Shown: positions 16,035-26,431, counted from the stretch's first letter. The stretch is 64,000 bases of DNA from Sulfuritalea sp. (GCA_023700805.1 JAMPYF010000011.1:1-64000); one strand, 5' to 3'. Notes: generated by a model not told the origin, from the letters alone. Numbers and translations are program-made.

Positions 16035-16925
16035 TCAATGATGATTTTCGAGCAGCCGCACCAGGGCGTGCAGGACGCGATTGACCGGCGTCGCGATGCC
16101 CAGCGCCTCGCCGCGGCGCAGCACGTAGCCGTTGAGGTGGTCGATCTCGCTGCGCTTGCCGCGCGCCAGGTCCTGGGCGGTCGAAGACAGCTGGCCGGGC
16201 ATGGTCCGCACGATGTCGGCCACGGCCTGGTGGATGTCGCCGGGCAGGGTCACGCCTTCGGCCTGCGCCACGGCCAGGCATTCGGCGACGATGTCGCGCA
16301 TCACCTGATCCACGCCGGCGCCCTCAACAATGCGGCCGTAGGGCAGTTGCGTGATGGCCGAAAGCGCGTTGTAGGCGCAATTGATGATCAGCTTGGCCCA
16401 CAGCGCGCCGGCGACGTTGTCGGAGACCTGCACCGGCACGCCGGCGGCGGCGAACATCCGCGCCAGTTCGGCGCCCTGGGGCGATGGCCCTATCACCAGC
16501 TCGCCGCGCCCGCGGTGCCGCACATGCCCGGGCCCGGCCATTTCGGCCGCGACATAGACCACGGCCGGCAGCACCTCGCGCCCGAGCAGCGCCTGCAGGC
16601 GGTCGGCGTTATCGACGCCGTTCTGCAGGCTCAGGATGATTGCATTGGCGGCCAGGTGCGGCGCCATCGCCGCGGCGGCCGCGGCGGTATCGGTCGACTT
16701 GACGCAGCACAGCACCAGTTGCGCCCCGGCCACGCCGCCGGCATCGGTGCCGGCCTCCAGCGCGACGTGCTCGCGGAAGGTCTGAGTATCCAGCAGCAGG
16801 CCGTCGCGCTCGATCGCCGCGACATGCTGCGGCCGTCCGACCAGGACCACCGCATGGCCGGCGCGGGCCAGCATTCCGCCGTAATAGCAACCCACCGCAC
16901 CGGCGCCCATCACCGCAATTCTCAT
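16035..16925 (-). CDS. panE: 2-dehydropantoate 2-reductase (ketopantoate reductase)
   Basis: A 296-aa NADPH-dependent reductase of the coenzyme A/pantothenate pathway. The start at 16925 (MRIAVMGAGAVGCYYGGML) gives the canonical GxGxxG Rossmann motif at residue 7 and has AGGAGGGTGA just upstream; the ORF-track start adds a non-homologous leader. Family features include the catalytic Lys region (GALWAKLIINCAYNALSAIT, ~170-190) and the C-terminal SSTAQDLARGKRSEIDHLNG (~240). It may alternatively act on a related 2-oxoacid, since panE paralogues are common. Confidence 0.9.
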   Translation of the reverse strand: MRIAVMGAGAVGCYYGGMLARAGHAVVLVGRPQHVAAIERDGLLLDTQTFREHVALEAGTDAGGVAGAQLVLCCVKSTDTAAAAAAMAPHLAANAIILSLQNGVDNADRLQALLGREVLPAVVYVAAEMAGPGHVRHRGRGELVIGPSPQGAELARMFAAAGVPVQVSDNVAGALWAKLIINCAYNALSAITQLPYGRIVEGAGVDQVMRDIVAECLAVAQAEGVTLPGDIHQAVADIVRTMPGQLSSTAQDLARGKRSEIDHLNGYVLRRGEALGIATPVNRVLHALVRLLENHH

Positions 16926-17020
16926 TTCACCCTCCTGTTCGTCATGCACATCGGCCGCCGGCCAGCTTGCCGGGGAGACCATGAGGCCGAGATTAGCAGC
17001 CCGCGGGCGCGGCCGCAGAA

Positions 17021-17042
17021 AGTTGCCGCTGGCGCCACGGCG
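17021..17042 (+). repeat. Dispersed repeat, copy 3 (intergenic, one mismatch)
   Basis: AGTTGCCGCTGGCGCCACGGCG lies between panE and the photolyase gene and differs from the core at one base. Confidence 0.5.
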
Positions 17043-17057
17043 CCGGTACGCGCCCGA

Positions 17058-18479
17058 TCAGCCGCCGCCCGCCTTGAAGCGCCGCAGCGTGCGCAGCCGC
17101 GCCTGCGCGTGGTCGACCACCGGCGCCGGGTAGTCGCGACCGATGACGACAGCGCAGGCGGCCTGCTGATCCGCGCTCATTTTCCACGGCGCGTGGATGA
17201 ACTTCTGCGGCACGCGCGCCAGTTCCGGCACCTGGCTGCGGATGAAGCGGCCCTCGGCGTCGAATTTTTCCGACTGCGTGACGGGATTGAAAATGCGGAA
17301 CCAGGGTTGCGCATCGCAGCCGGTCGAAGCGGCCCACTGCCAGCCGCCGTTGTTGGCGGCAAGGTCGAAATCGAGCAGCTTTTCGGCGAACCAGGCCTCG
17401 CCCTGGCGCCAGTCGAGGCCCAGGTCCTTGCACAGGAAGGATGCGGCGACCATGCGCAGGCGGTTGTGCATCCAGCCGCAGGACGACAGCTGGCGCATCG
17501 CGGCATCGACCAGCGGATAACCGGTGCGGCCCGCGCACCAGGCGGCGAACAGTTCCGGCGCGACATCCCAGCGCAGGGCGTCGCAGGCCGGCTTGAAGCA
17601 TTGGGTGGCGACGCGCGGATGGTGCCAGAGGATGGCGTGGTAGAAGTCGCGCCAGATCAGTTCCGCAAGCCAGGTTTCCGCGCCGCGGCCGCCGTGCGCA
17701 TGGGCGTAGGCGGCAAGCTGGCGGATCGAGAGGGTGCCGAAGCGCAGATGCGCCGACAGGAAGGAAGTGCCCCTGACGGCAGGGAAATCCCGCGTGGCGG
17801 CATAGTCGTCGATGCGGCCGATGAAGTCGCGGAACAAGGCTTGCGCGCCTCCCATGCCGGTGGGCACACGCAGTGCGCCCAGATCGGTATCTTCGAAGCC
17901 CAGGTCCTGCAGCGTCGGCAGCGGAGCGTCGGCCACCGGCGGCGCGAGATGCGCGGCGTATTCCGCGACGGGCCAGGCGCGCAGGTCGGCCGCCGCCAGC
18001 CTCTTGAGCCAGGCATTCTTGTAGGGCGTAAACACCGAAAAGGCCTTGCCGCCCTGGGTCATCAGCTCGTCGCGCTCGAAGATCACCTGGTCCTTGAAAT
18101 CGAGATAGTCGGCGTCGGGTTTGCCCGCATGGAGACGGCGCCTGACTTCCGCATCGCGGGCGATCGCCGCCGGCTCGTAGTCGCGGTTGGCGAATACCGC
18201 GGCGACGCCGAGCTGTGCGGCGAGATGCGGAATTTCGATCCGCGGATCGCCATGGCGCACGATCAGCGCGCCGCCCATCGCGCGCAGCGCGGCGGCGACA
18301 TCCTCCACCGCGCGCAGGATGAACTCGACGCGCCGGTCGCGACGCGGCAGGCGATCGAGCAGCGTCGTGTCGAAGACGAAGGCGCAATGCACCCGCGTGT
18401 GCATGCGCAGCGCGTGATGCAGGGCGGCGTGGTCGTGCAAGCGCAGATCGCGACGGAACCAGACGAGGGCGGCGGACAT
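17058..18479 (-). CDS. phrB: Deoxyribodipyrimidine photolyase
   Basis: A 473-aa light-driven repair enzyme for cyclobutane pyrimidine dimers. The N-terminal antenna-binding Rossmann domain starts [20 protein letters not shown]. The C-terminal FAD domain shows [54 protein letters not shown] and [12 protein letters not shown], all class I signatures, with the C-terminal Trp-rich electron path present. Full family length. It is convergent with none of its neighbours and transcribed away from yqgE. Confidence 0.95.
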   Translation of the reverse strand: MSAALVWFRRDLRLHDHAALHHALRMHTRVHCAFVFDTTLLDRLPRRDRRVEFILRAVEDVAAALRAMGGALIVRHGDPRIEIPHLAAQLGVAAVFANRDYEPAAIARDAEVRRRLHAGKPDADYLDFKDQVIFERDELMTQGGKAFSVFTPYKNAWLKRLAAADLRAWPVAEYAAHLAPPVADAPLPTLQDLGFEDTDLGALRVPTGMGGAQALFRDFIGRIDDYAATRDFPAVRGTSFLSAHLRFGTLSIRQLAAYAHAHGGRGAETWLAELIWRDFYHAILWHHPRVATQCFKPACDALRWDVAPELFAAWCAGRTGYPLVDAAMRQLSSCGWMHNRLRMVAASFLCKDLGLDWRQGEAWFAEKLLDFDLAANNGGWQWAASTGCDAQPWFRIFNPVTQSEKFDAEGRFIRSQVPELARVPQKFIHAPWKMSADQQAACAVVIGRDYPAPVVDHAQARLRTLRRFKAGGG

Positions 18480-18538
18480 CGGATGATCGAACGGGGATAC
18501 TCGGGAAGGTACTGACAGATTACAATGGCGGCAGATCC

Positions 18539-19111
18539 ATGGAAACCGTCAGTCTCGCCAACCACTTTCTGATCGCCATGCCCGCCATGGCCGACCCGAA
18601 TTTTTCCCGCACCCTGACCTACATCTGCGAGCACAACGCCGACGGGGCGATCGGCATCATCGTCAATCGCCCGATGGACATGAACCTCGCCGGACTGTTC
18701 GACCGGGTCAGCATTCCTCTCGAAGACCAGCAGGCCGAGGCCCGCTTCGCCGAGCTGCCGGTGTATTTCGGCGGCCCGGTGCAGACCGATCGCGGCTTCG
18801 TGCTGCACCGGCCGGCCGGGCAATGGCAGTCTTCGCTCAACATCAGCGAAGAAATCGCGCTGACCAGTTCGCGCGACATCCTGCAGTCGATGGGCAGCAC
18901 CGGCCTGCCGGCCGAAGTGCTGGTCAGCCTCGGCTACGCCGGCTGGACCGCCGGGCAGCTCGAATGGGAGCTGTCGCAGAACGCCTGGCTGACGGTGGAG
19001 GCCGACATCGGCATCATCTTCTATGTGCCGCCCGAAGAACGCCTGCCGGCGGCGATGCAACTGCTCGGCGTGGATTTCGCCAACCTGTCCGAAGTGGCCG
19101 GGCATGCCTGA
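18539..19111 (+). CDS. yqgE: YqgE/AlgH family protein
   Basis: A 190-aa DUF179 protein. It begins [28 protein letters not shown] with [10 protein letters not shown], and [13 protein letters not shown] follows near residue 80, the family's best-conserved blocks. Its biochemical role is unsettled (AlgH in Pseudomonas). It heads the conserved yqgE-ruvX-pyrR-pyrB-pyrC' order, and its stop overlaps the start of ruvX. Confidence 0.9.
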   Translation: METVSLANHFLIAMPAMADPNFSRTLTYICEHNADGAIGIIVNRPMDMNLAGLFDRVSIPLEDQQAEARFAELPVYFGGPVQTDRGFVLHRPAGQWQSSLNISEEIALTSSRDILQSMGSTGLPAEVLVSLGYAGWTAGQLEWELSQNAWLTVEADIGIIFYVPPEERLPAAMQLLGVDFANLSEVAGHA

Positions 19112-19673
19112 GCGCTTGCCGCCGGGCCGCCCCAAGGCAAGCGCAGCGTTCGACCCGGAGCCGCCCGTGGGCGGCGAACCAGTGTCACCCCCGCCGGGGC
19201 GGGGGGCGGGGGGTGGGGGCCTTGCTGCCAGCGGTTCCGTACTGGCTTTCGACTTCGGCATCAAGCGCATCGGCGTCGCCATCGGTACCCTGCTCGGTGC
19301 GGGTCGCTCGGCTTCCGCCCGGCCACTGACCACTATCGATGCCGAAGGCAACGATGCGCGCTTCGACGCCATCGCCCGGCTCATCGCCGAATGGCAGCCG
19401 GTGCAGCTGCTGGTGGGCCGGCCCCTCAACGAGGACGGCACGGCGCACGAAATGACGGCGCGCTGCACGCGCTTCGCCAACCAGCTGCGCGGTCGTTTCC
19501 GCCTGCCGGTCGATGAAGTCGACGAGCGCTTCAGCTCCACCGCGGCCGAGGCGAACCTGCGCGAGCGCGGGCTGTCCTGGCAGCAACGCAAACTGCAGGT
19601 CGATGCCGAAGCCGCCTGCATCATTCTCCAGACCTGGTTCGACAACCATGCCGCAACGCCTGCCACTGCCTGA
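19104..19673 (+). CDS. ruvX: Holliday-junction resolvase-like RuvX/YqgF, with extended N-terminus
   Basis: An RNase H-fold nuclease (16S rRNA 5' maturation/resolvase family). [15 protein letters not shown] carries the first catalytic Asp, [12 protein letters not shown] the second region and [13 protein letters not shown] the third. The family usually starts at the first strand. Here ~45 residues of Pro/Gly-rich sequence ([15 protein letters not shown]) precede it because a G-run element sits in frame. An internal start after the G-run cannot be excluded, but the ATG overlapping the yqgE stop is the natural coupled start. Confidence 0.85.
   Translation: MPERLPPGRPKASAAFDPEPPVGGEPVSPPPGRGAGGGGLAASGSVLAFDFGIKRIGVAIGTLLGAGRSASARPLTTIDAEGNDARFDAIARLIAEWQPVQLLVGRPLNEDGTAHEMTARCTRFANQLRGRFRLPVDEVDERFSSTAAEANLRERGLSWQQRKLQVDAEAACIILQTWFDNHAATPATA
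19196..19219 (+). repeat. Four-tract G-run (G-quadruplex motif) inside ruvX
   Basis: Four runs of four to six G separated by single bases (GGGG-c-GGGGGG-c-GGGGGG-t-GGGGG) on the coding strand, directly before the conserved RuvX fold. It would form a very stable quadruplex in mRNA or non-template DNA. Confidence 0.7.
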
Positions 19674-20157
19674 CGCCGAAGCGCTCTGCGCCACCCTCGC
19701 CGAGGCCATGCGGCCCCACGTCGATCCCGCCGCGACGGCCCTGGTCGGCATCCACACCGGCGGCGTCTGGGTCGCCGAGCGCCTGCATGCGGCGCTCGGC
19801 CTGAAGCTGCCGCCCGGCTCGATGGATGTCTCCTTCTATCGCGACGACTTCCATCAGCGCGGCCTGCATGCCAACGCCAAGACCTCGCAGATACCCTTCG
19901 AGGTCGACGGCGCGCACATCGTGATCGTCGATGACGTATTGCACACCGGCCGCACCATACGCGCGGCCATGAACGAACTGTTCGACTACGGCCGGCCGGC
20001 AAGGATAGACCTCGCCGTGCTGATCGACCGCGGCGGCCGCGAGCTGCCCATCGCCCCCGGTTTCTGCGCGCATGCCCTGAGCCTGCCTGCCGCGCAGATG
20101 CTGGCGCTGGAGCGGGATGCGGACGGCGGGCTCTCCTTCCGGGTGATAGAGAAATGA
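19648..20157 (+). CDS. pyrR: Bifunctional pyr operon regulator / uracil phosphoribosyltransferase
   Basis: A 169-aa PRTase-fold protein. [21 protein letters not shown] is the PRPP-binding loop, preceded by [14 protein letters not shown] and SFYRDDF. The start at 19648 overlaps ruvX by 26 bp and begins [14 protein letters not shown], the normal PyrR length. In many beta/gammaproteobacteria PyrR sits beside pyrBC', where its regulatory activity is uncertain. It overlaps pyrB as ATGA. Confidence 0.9.
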   Translation: MPQRLPLPDAEALCATLAEAMRPHVDPAATALVGIHTGGVWVAERLHAALGLKLPPGSMDVSFYRDDFHQRGLHANAKTSQIPFEVDGAHIVIVDDVLHTGRTIRAAMNELFDYGRPARIDLAVLIDRGGRELPIAPGFCAHALSLPAAQMLALERDADGGLSFRVIEK

Positions 20158-21131
20158 GCTTCATGAACGGCGGCGGCAACCCGCAACTCAACCGGCATGG
20201 CGAACTCAACCACCTGCTGACCATCGAAGGCCTGCCGCGCGAGGTGCTCGAGCGCATCCTCGACACCGCCGCGCCCTTCACCGAAGTCGCCGAGCGCGAA
20301 GTGAAGAAAGTGCCGCTGTTGCGCGGCAAGAGCGTGTTCAACCTGTTCTTCGAGAACTCGACGCGCACCCGCACCACCTTCGAGATCGCCGCCAAGCGGC
20401 TATCCGCCGACGTCATCAACCTCAACATCAACACCTCCTCGGCGAGCAAGGGCGAGACCCTGCTCGACACCGCCGACAACCTCGCGGCGATGCAGGCCGA
20501 CATGTTCGTGGTGCGCCACGCCTCCAGCGGCGCGCCCTACCTGATCGCGCAGCACCTGCGCGCCACCGGGCGCGACCACATCCACGTGGTGAACGCCGGC
20601 GACGGCCGCCACGCGCATCCGACGCAGGGCCTGCTGGACATGTACACGGTCCGCCACTACAAGAAGGACTTCACCCAGCTGACCGTGGCCATCGTCGGCG
20701 ACGTGCTGCATTCGCGCGTGGCGCGCAGCCAGATCCATGCCCTGACCACGCTGGGCGTGCCCGAAGTGCGCGTGATCGGGCCCAAGACCCTGCTGCCGAC
20801 CGGCGTCGAGCGACTCGGCGTCAGGGTGTTCAACGACATGCGCGAAGGCCTGCGCGGCGTCGATGTGGTGATGATGCTGCGCCTGCAGAACGAACGCATG
20901 CAGGGCGCGCTGCTGCCCTCGACCCAGGAATATTTCAAGTCCTACGGCCTGACCCCGGAAAAACTCGCGCTGGCCAAGCCCGACGCCATCGTCATGCACC
21001 CGGGGCCGATGAACCGCGGCGTCGAGATCGATTCGGCGGTGGCCGACGGCGGCCAGGCGGTGATCCTGCCCCAGGTCACCTTCGGCATCGCCGTACGCAT
21101 GGCGGTAATGGCCATGCTGGCTGGAAACTGA
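20154..21131 (+). CDS. pyrB: Aspartate carbamoyltransferase catalytic subunit
   Basis: A 325-aa enzyme making N-carbamoyl-L-aspartate in de novo pyrimidine synthesis. The carbamoyl-phosphate loop [18 protein letters not shown] is at ~60, followed by [11 protein letters not shown] (~150) and [13 protein letters not shown] (~285). The N-terminal extension before [11 protein letters not shown] is typical of class A ATCases that assemble with a PyrC' partner, which is the next gene. Confidence 0.95.
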   Translation: MSFMNGGGNPQLNRHGELNHLLTIEGLPREVLERILDTAAPFTEVAEREVKKVPLLRGKSVFNLFFENSTRTRTTFEIAAKRLSADVINLNINTSSASKGETLLDTADNLAAMQADMFVVRHASSGAPYLIAQHLRATGRDHIHVVNAGDGRHAHPTQGLLDMYTVRHYKKDFTQLTVAIVGDVLHSRVARSQIHALTTLGVPEVRVIGPKTLLPTGVERLGVRVFNDMREGLRGVDVVMMLRLQNERMQGALLPSTQEYFKSYGLTPEKLALAKPDAIVMHPGPMNRGVEIDSAVADGGQAVILPQVTFGIAVRMAVMAMLAGN

Positions 21132-21144
21132 GAGCTTTGACTCC

Positions 21145-22437
21145 ATGAAGATCCACATCAAGAACGGCCGGCTGATCGACCCGGCGAGCAAGACCGACAA
21201 GGCGCTCGACCTGTTCGTCGGCGCCGGGCGCATAGTTGGCGTTGGCAACCCGCCGCCGGGCTGGGGGGTCGATGGGGCCAACAGCGTGCTCGACGCGACG
21301 GGCTGCATCGTCTGCCCCGGCCTGGTCGACCTGGCGGCGCGGCTGCGCGAACCGGGCTTCGAATACCGCGCCACGCTGGAATCCGAAATGGCCGCGGCAG
21401 CGGCCGGCGGCGTGACGCGGCTGGCCTGTCCGCCCGACACCGATCCGGTGCTGGACGAACCGGGCCTGGTGGAAATGCTGACCCATCGCGCGCGCCTGCC
21501 CGATTTCGCCCACGTGCATCCGGTCGGCGCCCTGACCACGCAGCTCGAAGGCAAGGCGCTGACCGAAATGGCGGAGCTCAGCGAGGCCGGTTGCGTCGCC
21601 TTCGGCCAGGCCAATCGCGCCATCGTCGACACCCAGGTGCTGCTGCGCGCCATGATGTATGCGGCGACCTTCGATTTCCCGGTCTGGCTGCAGGCGCAGG
21701 ATCCCTTCCTGGCCCGCAAGGGCGTCGCCCATGACGGCGAAGTCGCGGCCCGCCTGGGTCTGGCCGGAATCCCCGTGGCAGCCGAAACCATCGCCCTGGC
21801 GACCATCCTGCACCTGGCGCGCGAGACCGGCGCGCGGGTTCATGTCACGCGGATTTCATCGGCAGCCGGGGTGGACATGATCGTCGCCGCGCGCGCCGCC
21901 GGCATCGCGGTGACCTGCGACGTCGGCGTCCATCATCTGCACCTGTGCGAAATGGACGTCGGTTTCTTCAATGCCCATGCCCGGCTCGACCCGCCGCTGC
22001 GCTCGCAGCGCGATCGCGACGCCCTGCGCGCCGGGCTGGCCTCGGGCGCGATCAACGCGCTGTGTTCGGACCACACCCCGGTCGATGACGACGGCAAGCA
22101 GATGCCGTTCGAGGAAGCCGAGATCGGCGCCACCGGACTGGAACTGCTGCTGCCGCTGACGCTCAAATGGGCCAGGGAAATCAAGCTGCCGCTGGTGACC
22201 GCCCTGGCGCGCGTGACCTCCGACCCGGCGCGCATACTCGGCGTCAAGGCCGGCAGCCTGGGCCTCGGCAGCGCCGCCGACATCTGCGTCTTCGATCCGC
22301 TGGCCGAATTCCGCGTGACGCGCGAAAACCTCAGAAGCCAGGGCAAGAACACTCCCTTCCTCGGCGTGGAGTTTCCCGGCCGCGTGCGCTATACGCTGAT
22401 CGACGGCCACCTGGCCTTCGACGGCACGCTCGGCTAG
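21145..22437 (+). CDS. pyrC': Dihydroorotase-like, non-catalytic PyrC' type
   Basis: A 430-aa amidohydrolase-fold protein. The usual metal-binding D-x-H-x-H motif after GLVDL is missing: it reads CPGLVDLAARLREPG. The later region CSDHTPVDDDGKQMPFEEAE is kept. In Pseudomonas the equivalent PyrC' is inactive and holds the ATCase dodecamer together; the same role is inferred from the missing ligands and the position 13 bp after pyrB. A true pyrC would be elsewhere. Confidence 0.85.
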   Translation: MKIHIKNGRLIDPASKTDKALDLFVGAGRIVGVGNPPPGWGVDGANSVLDATGCIVCPGLVDLAARLREPGFEYRATLESEMAAAAAGGVTRLACPPDTDPVLDEPGLVEMLTHRARLPDFAHVHPVGALTTQLEGKALTEMAELSEAGCVAFGQANRAIVDTQVLLRAMMYAATFDFPVWLQAQDPFLARKGVAHDGEVAARLGLAGIPVAAETIALATILHLARETGARVHVTRISSAAGVDMIVAARAAGIAVTCDVGVHHLHLCEMDVGFFNAHARLDPPLRSQRDRDALRAGLASGAINALCSDHTPVDDDGKQMPFEEAEIGATGLELLLPLTLKWAREIKLPLVTALARVTSDPARILGVKAGSLGLGSAADICVFDPLAEFRVTRENLRSQGKNTPFLGVEFPGRVRYTLIDGHLAFDGTLG

Positions 22438-22482
22438 GGCAAATCCGGGCCGGCAGCAGTCCCGGAACAAGCTGCCCCGCAT

Positions 22483-22514
22483 AAAAAAAGCCAGCCCCGC
22501 GGGGCTGGCTTTTT
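22483..22514. terminator. Bidirectional intrinsic terminator between pyrC' and actP
   Basis: GCCAGCCCC-gc-GGGGCTGGC, flanked by A7 on one side and T5 on the other, serving both convergent operons. Confidence 0.95.
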
Positions 22515-22605
22515 GCTTTGCGGCCTTGCTTCGCCTCGCGCGTCGGGGCTTTGCATGCCTGGGATTCCCCTCCGGGGGCAGGCAATTCCGCCGCGCGGGC
22601 CGACG

Positions 22606-24288
22606 TCAGTGGCCGGAGGCGCTGGAACTGCCGACGCCGGTTTCCGAGCGCACCAGCTGCGCCGGGAACAGTGCGCGTTCCTTGGCCGCCTGGGCGCTGC
22701 GGTCGAGCAGGGAGACGATCCAGATCACCGCGAAGGCCGCGGTCATCGAGAAAATCGCCGGCGACGCGTAGGGGAACATGGCCGAACCCTTGGCGTGGCC
22801 GAGCGAGACTTCCCACACCGCGGGCGACATGATGGTCAGCGCGACGGAGGAGATCAGGCCCACCGTACCGCCGGCAACCGCGCCCTTGGTGGTGCAATCC
22901 TTCCACAGCACGGACATGAACAGCACCGGGAAGTTGGCCGAGCAGGCCACGGCGAAGGCCAGCATCACCATGAAGGCGACGTTTTCCTTCTCGAACACGA
23001 TGCCGAGCAGCACGGCGAAGATGCCGAGGCACACGGTGGTGATCTTCGAGACGCGCAGTTCGGTCGCCGAATCCACGTTGCCATGACGCCATACCGAAGC
23101 GTAGAGGTCGTGCGACACCGCCGATGCGCCGGACAGCGTGAGGCCGGCCACCACCGCCAGGATCGTGGCGAAGGCCACGGCGGAGATGAAGCCCATGAAC
23201 ATGTCGCCGCCCACCGCCTTGGCCAGATGCACCGCCGCCATGTTGCCGCCGCCCTTGAGACCCTGGGCGATTTCACCATTGACGAAGTAATCCGCCGGGT
23301 TGGGAATCAGGTTGGTGATGGCGCCGAAGCCGATGATGAAGGTCAGGATGTAGAAGTAGCCGATCCAGGTCGTCGCCCAGCCCACCGACTTGCGGGCTTC
23401 CTTGGCGCTCGGAACGGTGAAGAAGCGCATCAGGATGTGCGGCAGGCCGGCGGTGCCGAACATCAGCGCCATGCCGACCGATATGGCCGAGATCGGGTCG
23501 TTGATCAGTCCGCCCGGGCCCATGATGGCGTCCTTCTTGGCATGCACTTCAACGGCCTTGCTGAACATCGCCTCGGGGCTGAAGCCGAACTGGAACAGCA
23601 CCGCCAGGGCCATGAAGGTGGCACCGGTCAGCAACATGCAGGCCTTGATGATCTGCACCCAGGTCGTCGCGGTCATGCCGCCGAACAACACGTAGATCAT
23701 CATGATCGCACCGACCATGCTCACCGCCACGATGTAGTCGAGGCCGAACAGCAGCTTGATCAGCTGGCCGGCACCGACCATCTGGGCGATCAGGTAGAAG
23801 GCCACCACCACCAGCGAACCGCAGGCGGCGAAGGTGCGGATCGGGCCCGCATCGAAGCGGTAACCGGCGACGTCGGCAAAGGTGAACTTGCCCAGGTTGC
23901 GCAGGCGCTCGGCCATCAGGAAGGTGATCACCGGCCAGCCGACCAGCCAGCCGATCGAGAAGATCAGGCCGTCGAAGCCGGAGCCGAACACCAGGCCGGA
24001 AATACCCAGGAAGGAGGCTGCCGACATGTAGTCACCGGCAATCGCCAGGCCGTTCTGGAAGCCGGTGATGCCGCCGCCGGCGGTGTAGAAGTCGGCCGCC
24101 GTCTTGGTCTTGGCTGCCGCCCACTTGGTGATCCACAGCGTGATGCCGACGAAGATCGCGAACATCGTGATGGCGGTCCAGTTGGTCGCCTGCTTCTGCG
24201 CCTGGCCAAGGTCGGCGCCGGCGGCCAGGACGAAACCTGCCGCGAGGATTGCGGTCGCGCCGAAGAGAATGTGCCTGAGCTTGATCAC
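22606..24288 (-). CDS. actP: Cation/acetate symporter ActP
   Basis: A 560-aa sodium:solute symporter family protein with a signal-like first segment and about 13 further membrane helices. ActP features include [29 protein letters not shown] (~67), the family motif [13 protein letters not shown] (~205) and [14 protein letters not shown] (~385). It takes up acetate and other short monocarboxylates. Its ATG overlaps the stop of the upstream DUF485 gene, the standard yjcH-actP pair. Confidence 0.93.
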   Translation of the reverse strand: MIKLRHILFGATAILAAGFVLAAGADLGQAQKQATNWTAITMFAIFVGITLWITKWAAAKTKTAADFYTAGGGITGFQNGLAIAGDYMSAASFLGISGLVFGSGFDGLIFSIGWLVGWPVITFLMAERLRNLGKFTFADVAGYRFDAGPIRTFAACGSLVVVAFYLIAQMVGAGQLIKLLFGLDYIVAVSMVGAIMMIYVLFGGMTATTWVQIIKACMLLTGATFMALAVLFQFGFSPEAMFSKAVEVHAKKDAIMGPGGLINDPISAISVGMALMFGTAGLPHILMRFFTVPSAKEARKSVGWATTWIGYFYILTFIIGFGAITNLIPNPADYFVNGEIAQGLKGGGNMAAVHLAKAVGGDMFMGFISAVAFATILAVVAGLTLSGASAVSHDLYASVWRHGNVDSATELRVSKITTVCLGIFAVLLGIVFEKENVAFMVMLAFAVACSANFPVLFMSVLWKDCTTKGAVAGGTVGLISSVALTIMSPAVWEVSLGHAKGSAMFPYASPAIFSMTAAFAVIWIVSLLDRSAQAAKERALFPAQLVRSETGVGSSSASGH

Positions 24289-24599
24289 TTGGAAGCCTCC
24301 TTGACGATTTCGTCCTTGGTCGCGTCGAATTCGCTGTTCGCGCGGCGGACATAGATGGCGGTTATGACGATGGTGAATACGAGCACGCCTACGCCCAACG
24401 GAATCCCGATGGAAGTCACGGCACCCGCAGTGATCTTGGTCGCCAGGAACTGCTTGTTGAAGGCGACCAGCAGGATGTAGCCGAAATACACGATCATCAT
24501 CAGAATCGACAATACGATCGAGTAGTTGTTGCGCATGCTGACGAACTTGAGAAACTTCGGATTCTGTTGAATCCGCGCGACGATATCCTCGTCTTTCAT
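24285..24599 (-). CDS. DUF485 membrane protein (YjcH-like)
   Basis: A 104-aa inner-membrane protein with two hydrophobic segments ([19 protein letters not shown] and [19 protein letters not shown]), conserved as a partner of ActP and possibly aiding its assembly. AAGGAGGAAG precedes the ATG. Confidence 0.9.
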   Translation of the reverse strand: MKDEDIVARIQQNPKFLKFVSMRNNYSIVLSILMMIVYFGYILLVAFNKQFLATKITAGAVTSIGIPLGVGVLVFTIVITAIYVRRANSEFDATKDEIVKEASK

Positions 24600-24774
24600 A
24601 CTTCCTCCTTGGAGTGGAAGGGAATTGTTGTAATGGTGGAATGCCCAGCTCTGCTGGATGTCCGCATCCTAGGCGAACGCTCTTACGCGGCCCTTACCAT
24701 GCGCTTACGGGGTACTTACGCCGCCCGTCAGAAACCCGTCAGCAACGGGGACAAAGGCATGAGCGCGGCGGCCT

Positions 24775-24803
24775 TTGACGCGGCAACGCCCAGGCCCTAT
24801 AAT
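24775..24803 (+). promoter_or_regulatory. Sigma-70 promoter of tRNA-Phe
   Basis: TTGACG (24775-24780), a 17-bp spacer and TATAAT (24798-24803); the tRNA starts 14 bp later. Near-consensus. Confidence 0.9.
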
Positions 24804-24816
24804 CCGCAGCCTTTGC

Positions 24817-24892
24817 GGCTAGGTAGCTCAGTTGGTAGAGCAACGGATTGAAAATCCGTGTGTCGGCAGTTCGATTCTGCCCCTGGCCACCA
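24817..24892 (+). tRNA. tRNA-Phe (GAA)
   Basis: 76 nt with encoded CCA. Acceptor GGCTAGG pairs with CCTGGCC through one G-T pair. D arm GCTCAGTTGGTAGAGC, anticodon loop TTGAAAA (GAA) and T loop TTCGATT are all in place. Confidence 0.97.
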
Positions 24893-24902
24893 ATTCAACG
24901 TC

Positions 24903-24934
24903 AACGCCCAACCCCTCTCGGTTGGGCGTTTTCG
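24903..24934 (+). terminator. Terminator after tRNA-Phe
   Basis: AACGCCCAACC, six bases, then GGTTGGGCGTT followed by TTCG: an 11-bp perfect stem with a short T tract. Confidence 0.85.
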
Positions 24935-25303
24935 TATCCGGGTTCCGCAGAAGATGCTGGGTTCCGGGCCGTTCTGCGAGTGCCGCCGATCGCTTGCCCG
25001 AACGTCATAAATACCCGGTTCGCCCCTGTTCCGCCCTTGTCTCGAAATCCGCGCCAACCTCGAAGCCGTGGCACACGCAGTCAGTGTTGTTCACCAAACG
25101 CTTGTGCGCGTGCTGTCAGCGGAAACCGAAATCTGACACAGCTTTCGTGTCGATCGGAAATTGAAATCTGATACGGCAGGAAGCCAAGCTCTTGGCTGCG
25201 CGCCAGCCCGGCCGAGCCGGGTGCGGCGATTAACCGCCACTTTCGCCGCACGTTACGCGGAGAATGACTTGCCCCTGCGGCGAAATAGGTGTTTAATCTC
25301 CGC
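24935..25303. other. Gap between tRNA-Phe and Fic gene, with insertion-sequence-like direct repeats
   Basis: No gene is seen. Two ~26-bp units with a 35-bp period (25114-25139 and 25149-25174) share TGTC...CGGAAA..GAAATCTGA.AC. Paired internal repeats like these resemble transposase-binding repeats at the ends of IS21-type elements, but no transposase remains. Confidence 0.4.
25114..25174. repeat. Two direct repeats, possible IS end
   Basis: Unit 1 is TGTCAGCGGAAACCGAAATC followed by TGACAC; unit 2 is TGTCGATCGGAAATTGAAATC followed by one base fewer of TGATAC spacing. They lie just upstream of the Fic gene. Confidence 0.45.
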
Positions 25304-26431
25304 ATGGATAGCGGAGAAAATATCTACATCTGGCAGGCCGACGATTGGCCCAACTGGCGCTATGAGCTGTCCGCGCTGACCGGGCCGCTGACCGAGGTCA
25401 GCCGCGCCCAGGGCGTGCTGCTGGGCCGCCTGGCCGACGTCGGGCTGGCGCTGCGCGATCAGGCCAGCCTCGCTGCCTTGACCGAGGACGTGGTCAAGAC
25501 CAGCGAAATCGAAGGCGAAGTGCTGAACGTCGAATCCGTGCGCTCGTCCATCGCCCGCCGTCTGGGCGTGGACATCGGCGCCGTCGCTGCGGTGGATCGG
25601 CACGTCGAAGGCGTGGTCGACATGGTGCTCGACGCCACGTCCCACGGCGCCGAACCGCTGACCTCCGAGCGCCTGTTTGGCTGGCACGCGGCATTGTTCC
25701 CGACTGGGTACTCGGGCACGAACAAGATTATCGTGGGCCAGTGGCGCGACGATGCTGGTGGGCCGATGCAGGTTATCTCAGGCCCGGTGGGGCGACGCAA
25801 GATTCACTTTCAAGCGCCACCCGCCGACCTGTTGGCCGTCGAGACGGCGCGGTTCTTGGCGTGGGCCAACGAGGAAACCGGTGAACCCGCGCTCGTCAAG
25901 GCGGGGCTGGCGCATCTGTGGTTCGTGACGCTGCATCCGTTCGACGACGGCAACGGGCGCATCGCCCGCGCCGTGGGCGACCTCTTCCTCGCTCGCGCCG
26001 ACGGTAGTCCGCAACGCTTCTACAGCCTGTCGGCGCAAATCCAGCGCGAGCGCAAGGACTACTACGACGTGCTGGAGCACGCGCAGAAAGGCACGCTCGA
26101 CGTGACCGGCTGGTTGTCTTGGTTCCTCGACACGCTCGGGCGCGCCATCGCCAGCGCGCAGTCCACGCTGGATACCGTGCTGGTCAAGGCGCGCATCTGG
26201 CAGCGCTGGGCTCTCATTGGACAAAGACGGCCCTTTAACGAGCGGCAGGTGAGACTGCTCAACCGCCTGCTCGACGGCTTCGAGGGCAAGCTCACCAGCA
26301 GCAAGTGGGCCGCCATCGCCAAATGCTCGCCCGATACCGCGCTGCGCGACATCACCCAACTGCTGGAATTGGGCGTGCTAAAGAAGTCGCCCGGCGGCGG
26401 ACGCAGCACCGGCTACGAACTGGCGGACTGA
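25304..26431 (+). CDS. Fic family protein (adenylyltransferase type, DUF4172 N-terminus)
   Basis: About 375 aa. The N-terminus YIWQADDWPNWRYE is the DUF4172 head. TSEIEGE (~65) fits the autoinhibitory helix motif (S/T-x3-E-G) placed before the core in class II Fic proteins. The Fic core is at ~150-260 with the canonical HPFDDGNGRIAR active site (~210). The C-terminal ~90 residues look like a winged helix (WAAIAKCSPDTALRDITQLLELG). It probably transfers AMP to a protein target; target unknown. ATG 25304 is used; a GTG at 25289 is an alternative. It sits alone in an accessory pocket next to tRNA-Phe. Confidence 0.88.
   Translation: MDSGENIYIWQADDWPNWRYELSALTGPLTEVSRAQGVLLGRLADVGLALRDQASLAALTEDVVKTSEIEGEVLNVESVRSSIARRLGVDIGAVAAVDRHVEGVVDMVLDATSHGAEPLTSERLFGWHAALFPTGYSGTNKIIVGQWRDDAGGPMQVISGPVGRRKIHFQAPPADLLAVETARFLAWANEETGEPALVKAGLAHLWFVTLHPFDDGNGRIARAVGDLFLARADGSPQRFYSLSAQIQRERKDYYDVLEHAQKGTLDVTGWLSWFLDTLGRAIASAQSTLDTVLVKARIWQRWALIGQRRPFNERQVRLLNRLLDGFEGKLTSSKWAAIAKCSPDTALRDITQLLELGVLKKSPGGGRSTGYELAD

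Noticed and set aside
18263-20503. 746-aa minus-strand ORF across yqgE, ruvX, pyrR and pyrB
   Set aside because: Antisense to four well-identified overlapping genes; composition is that of a shadow frame.
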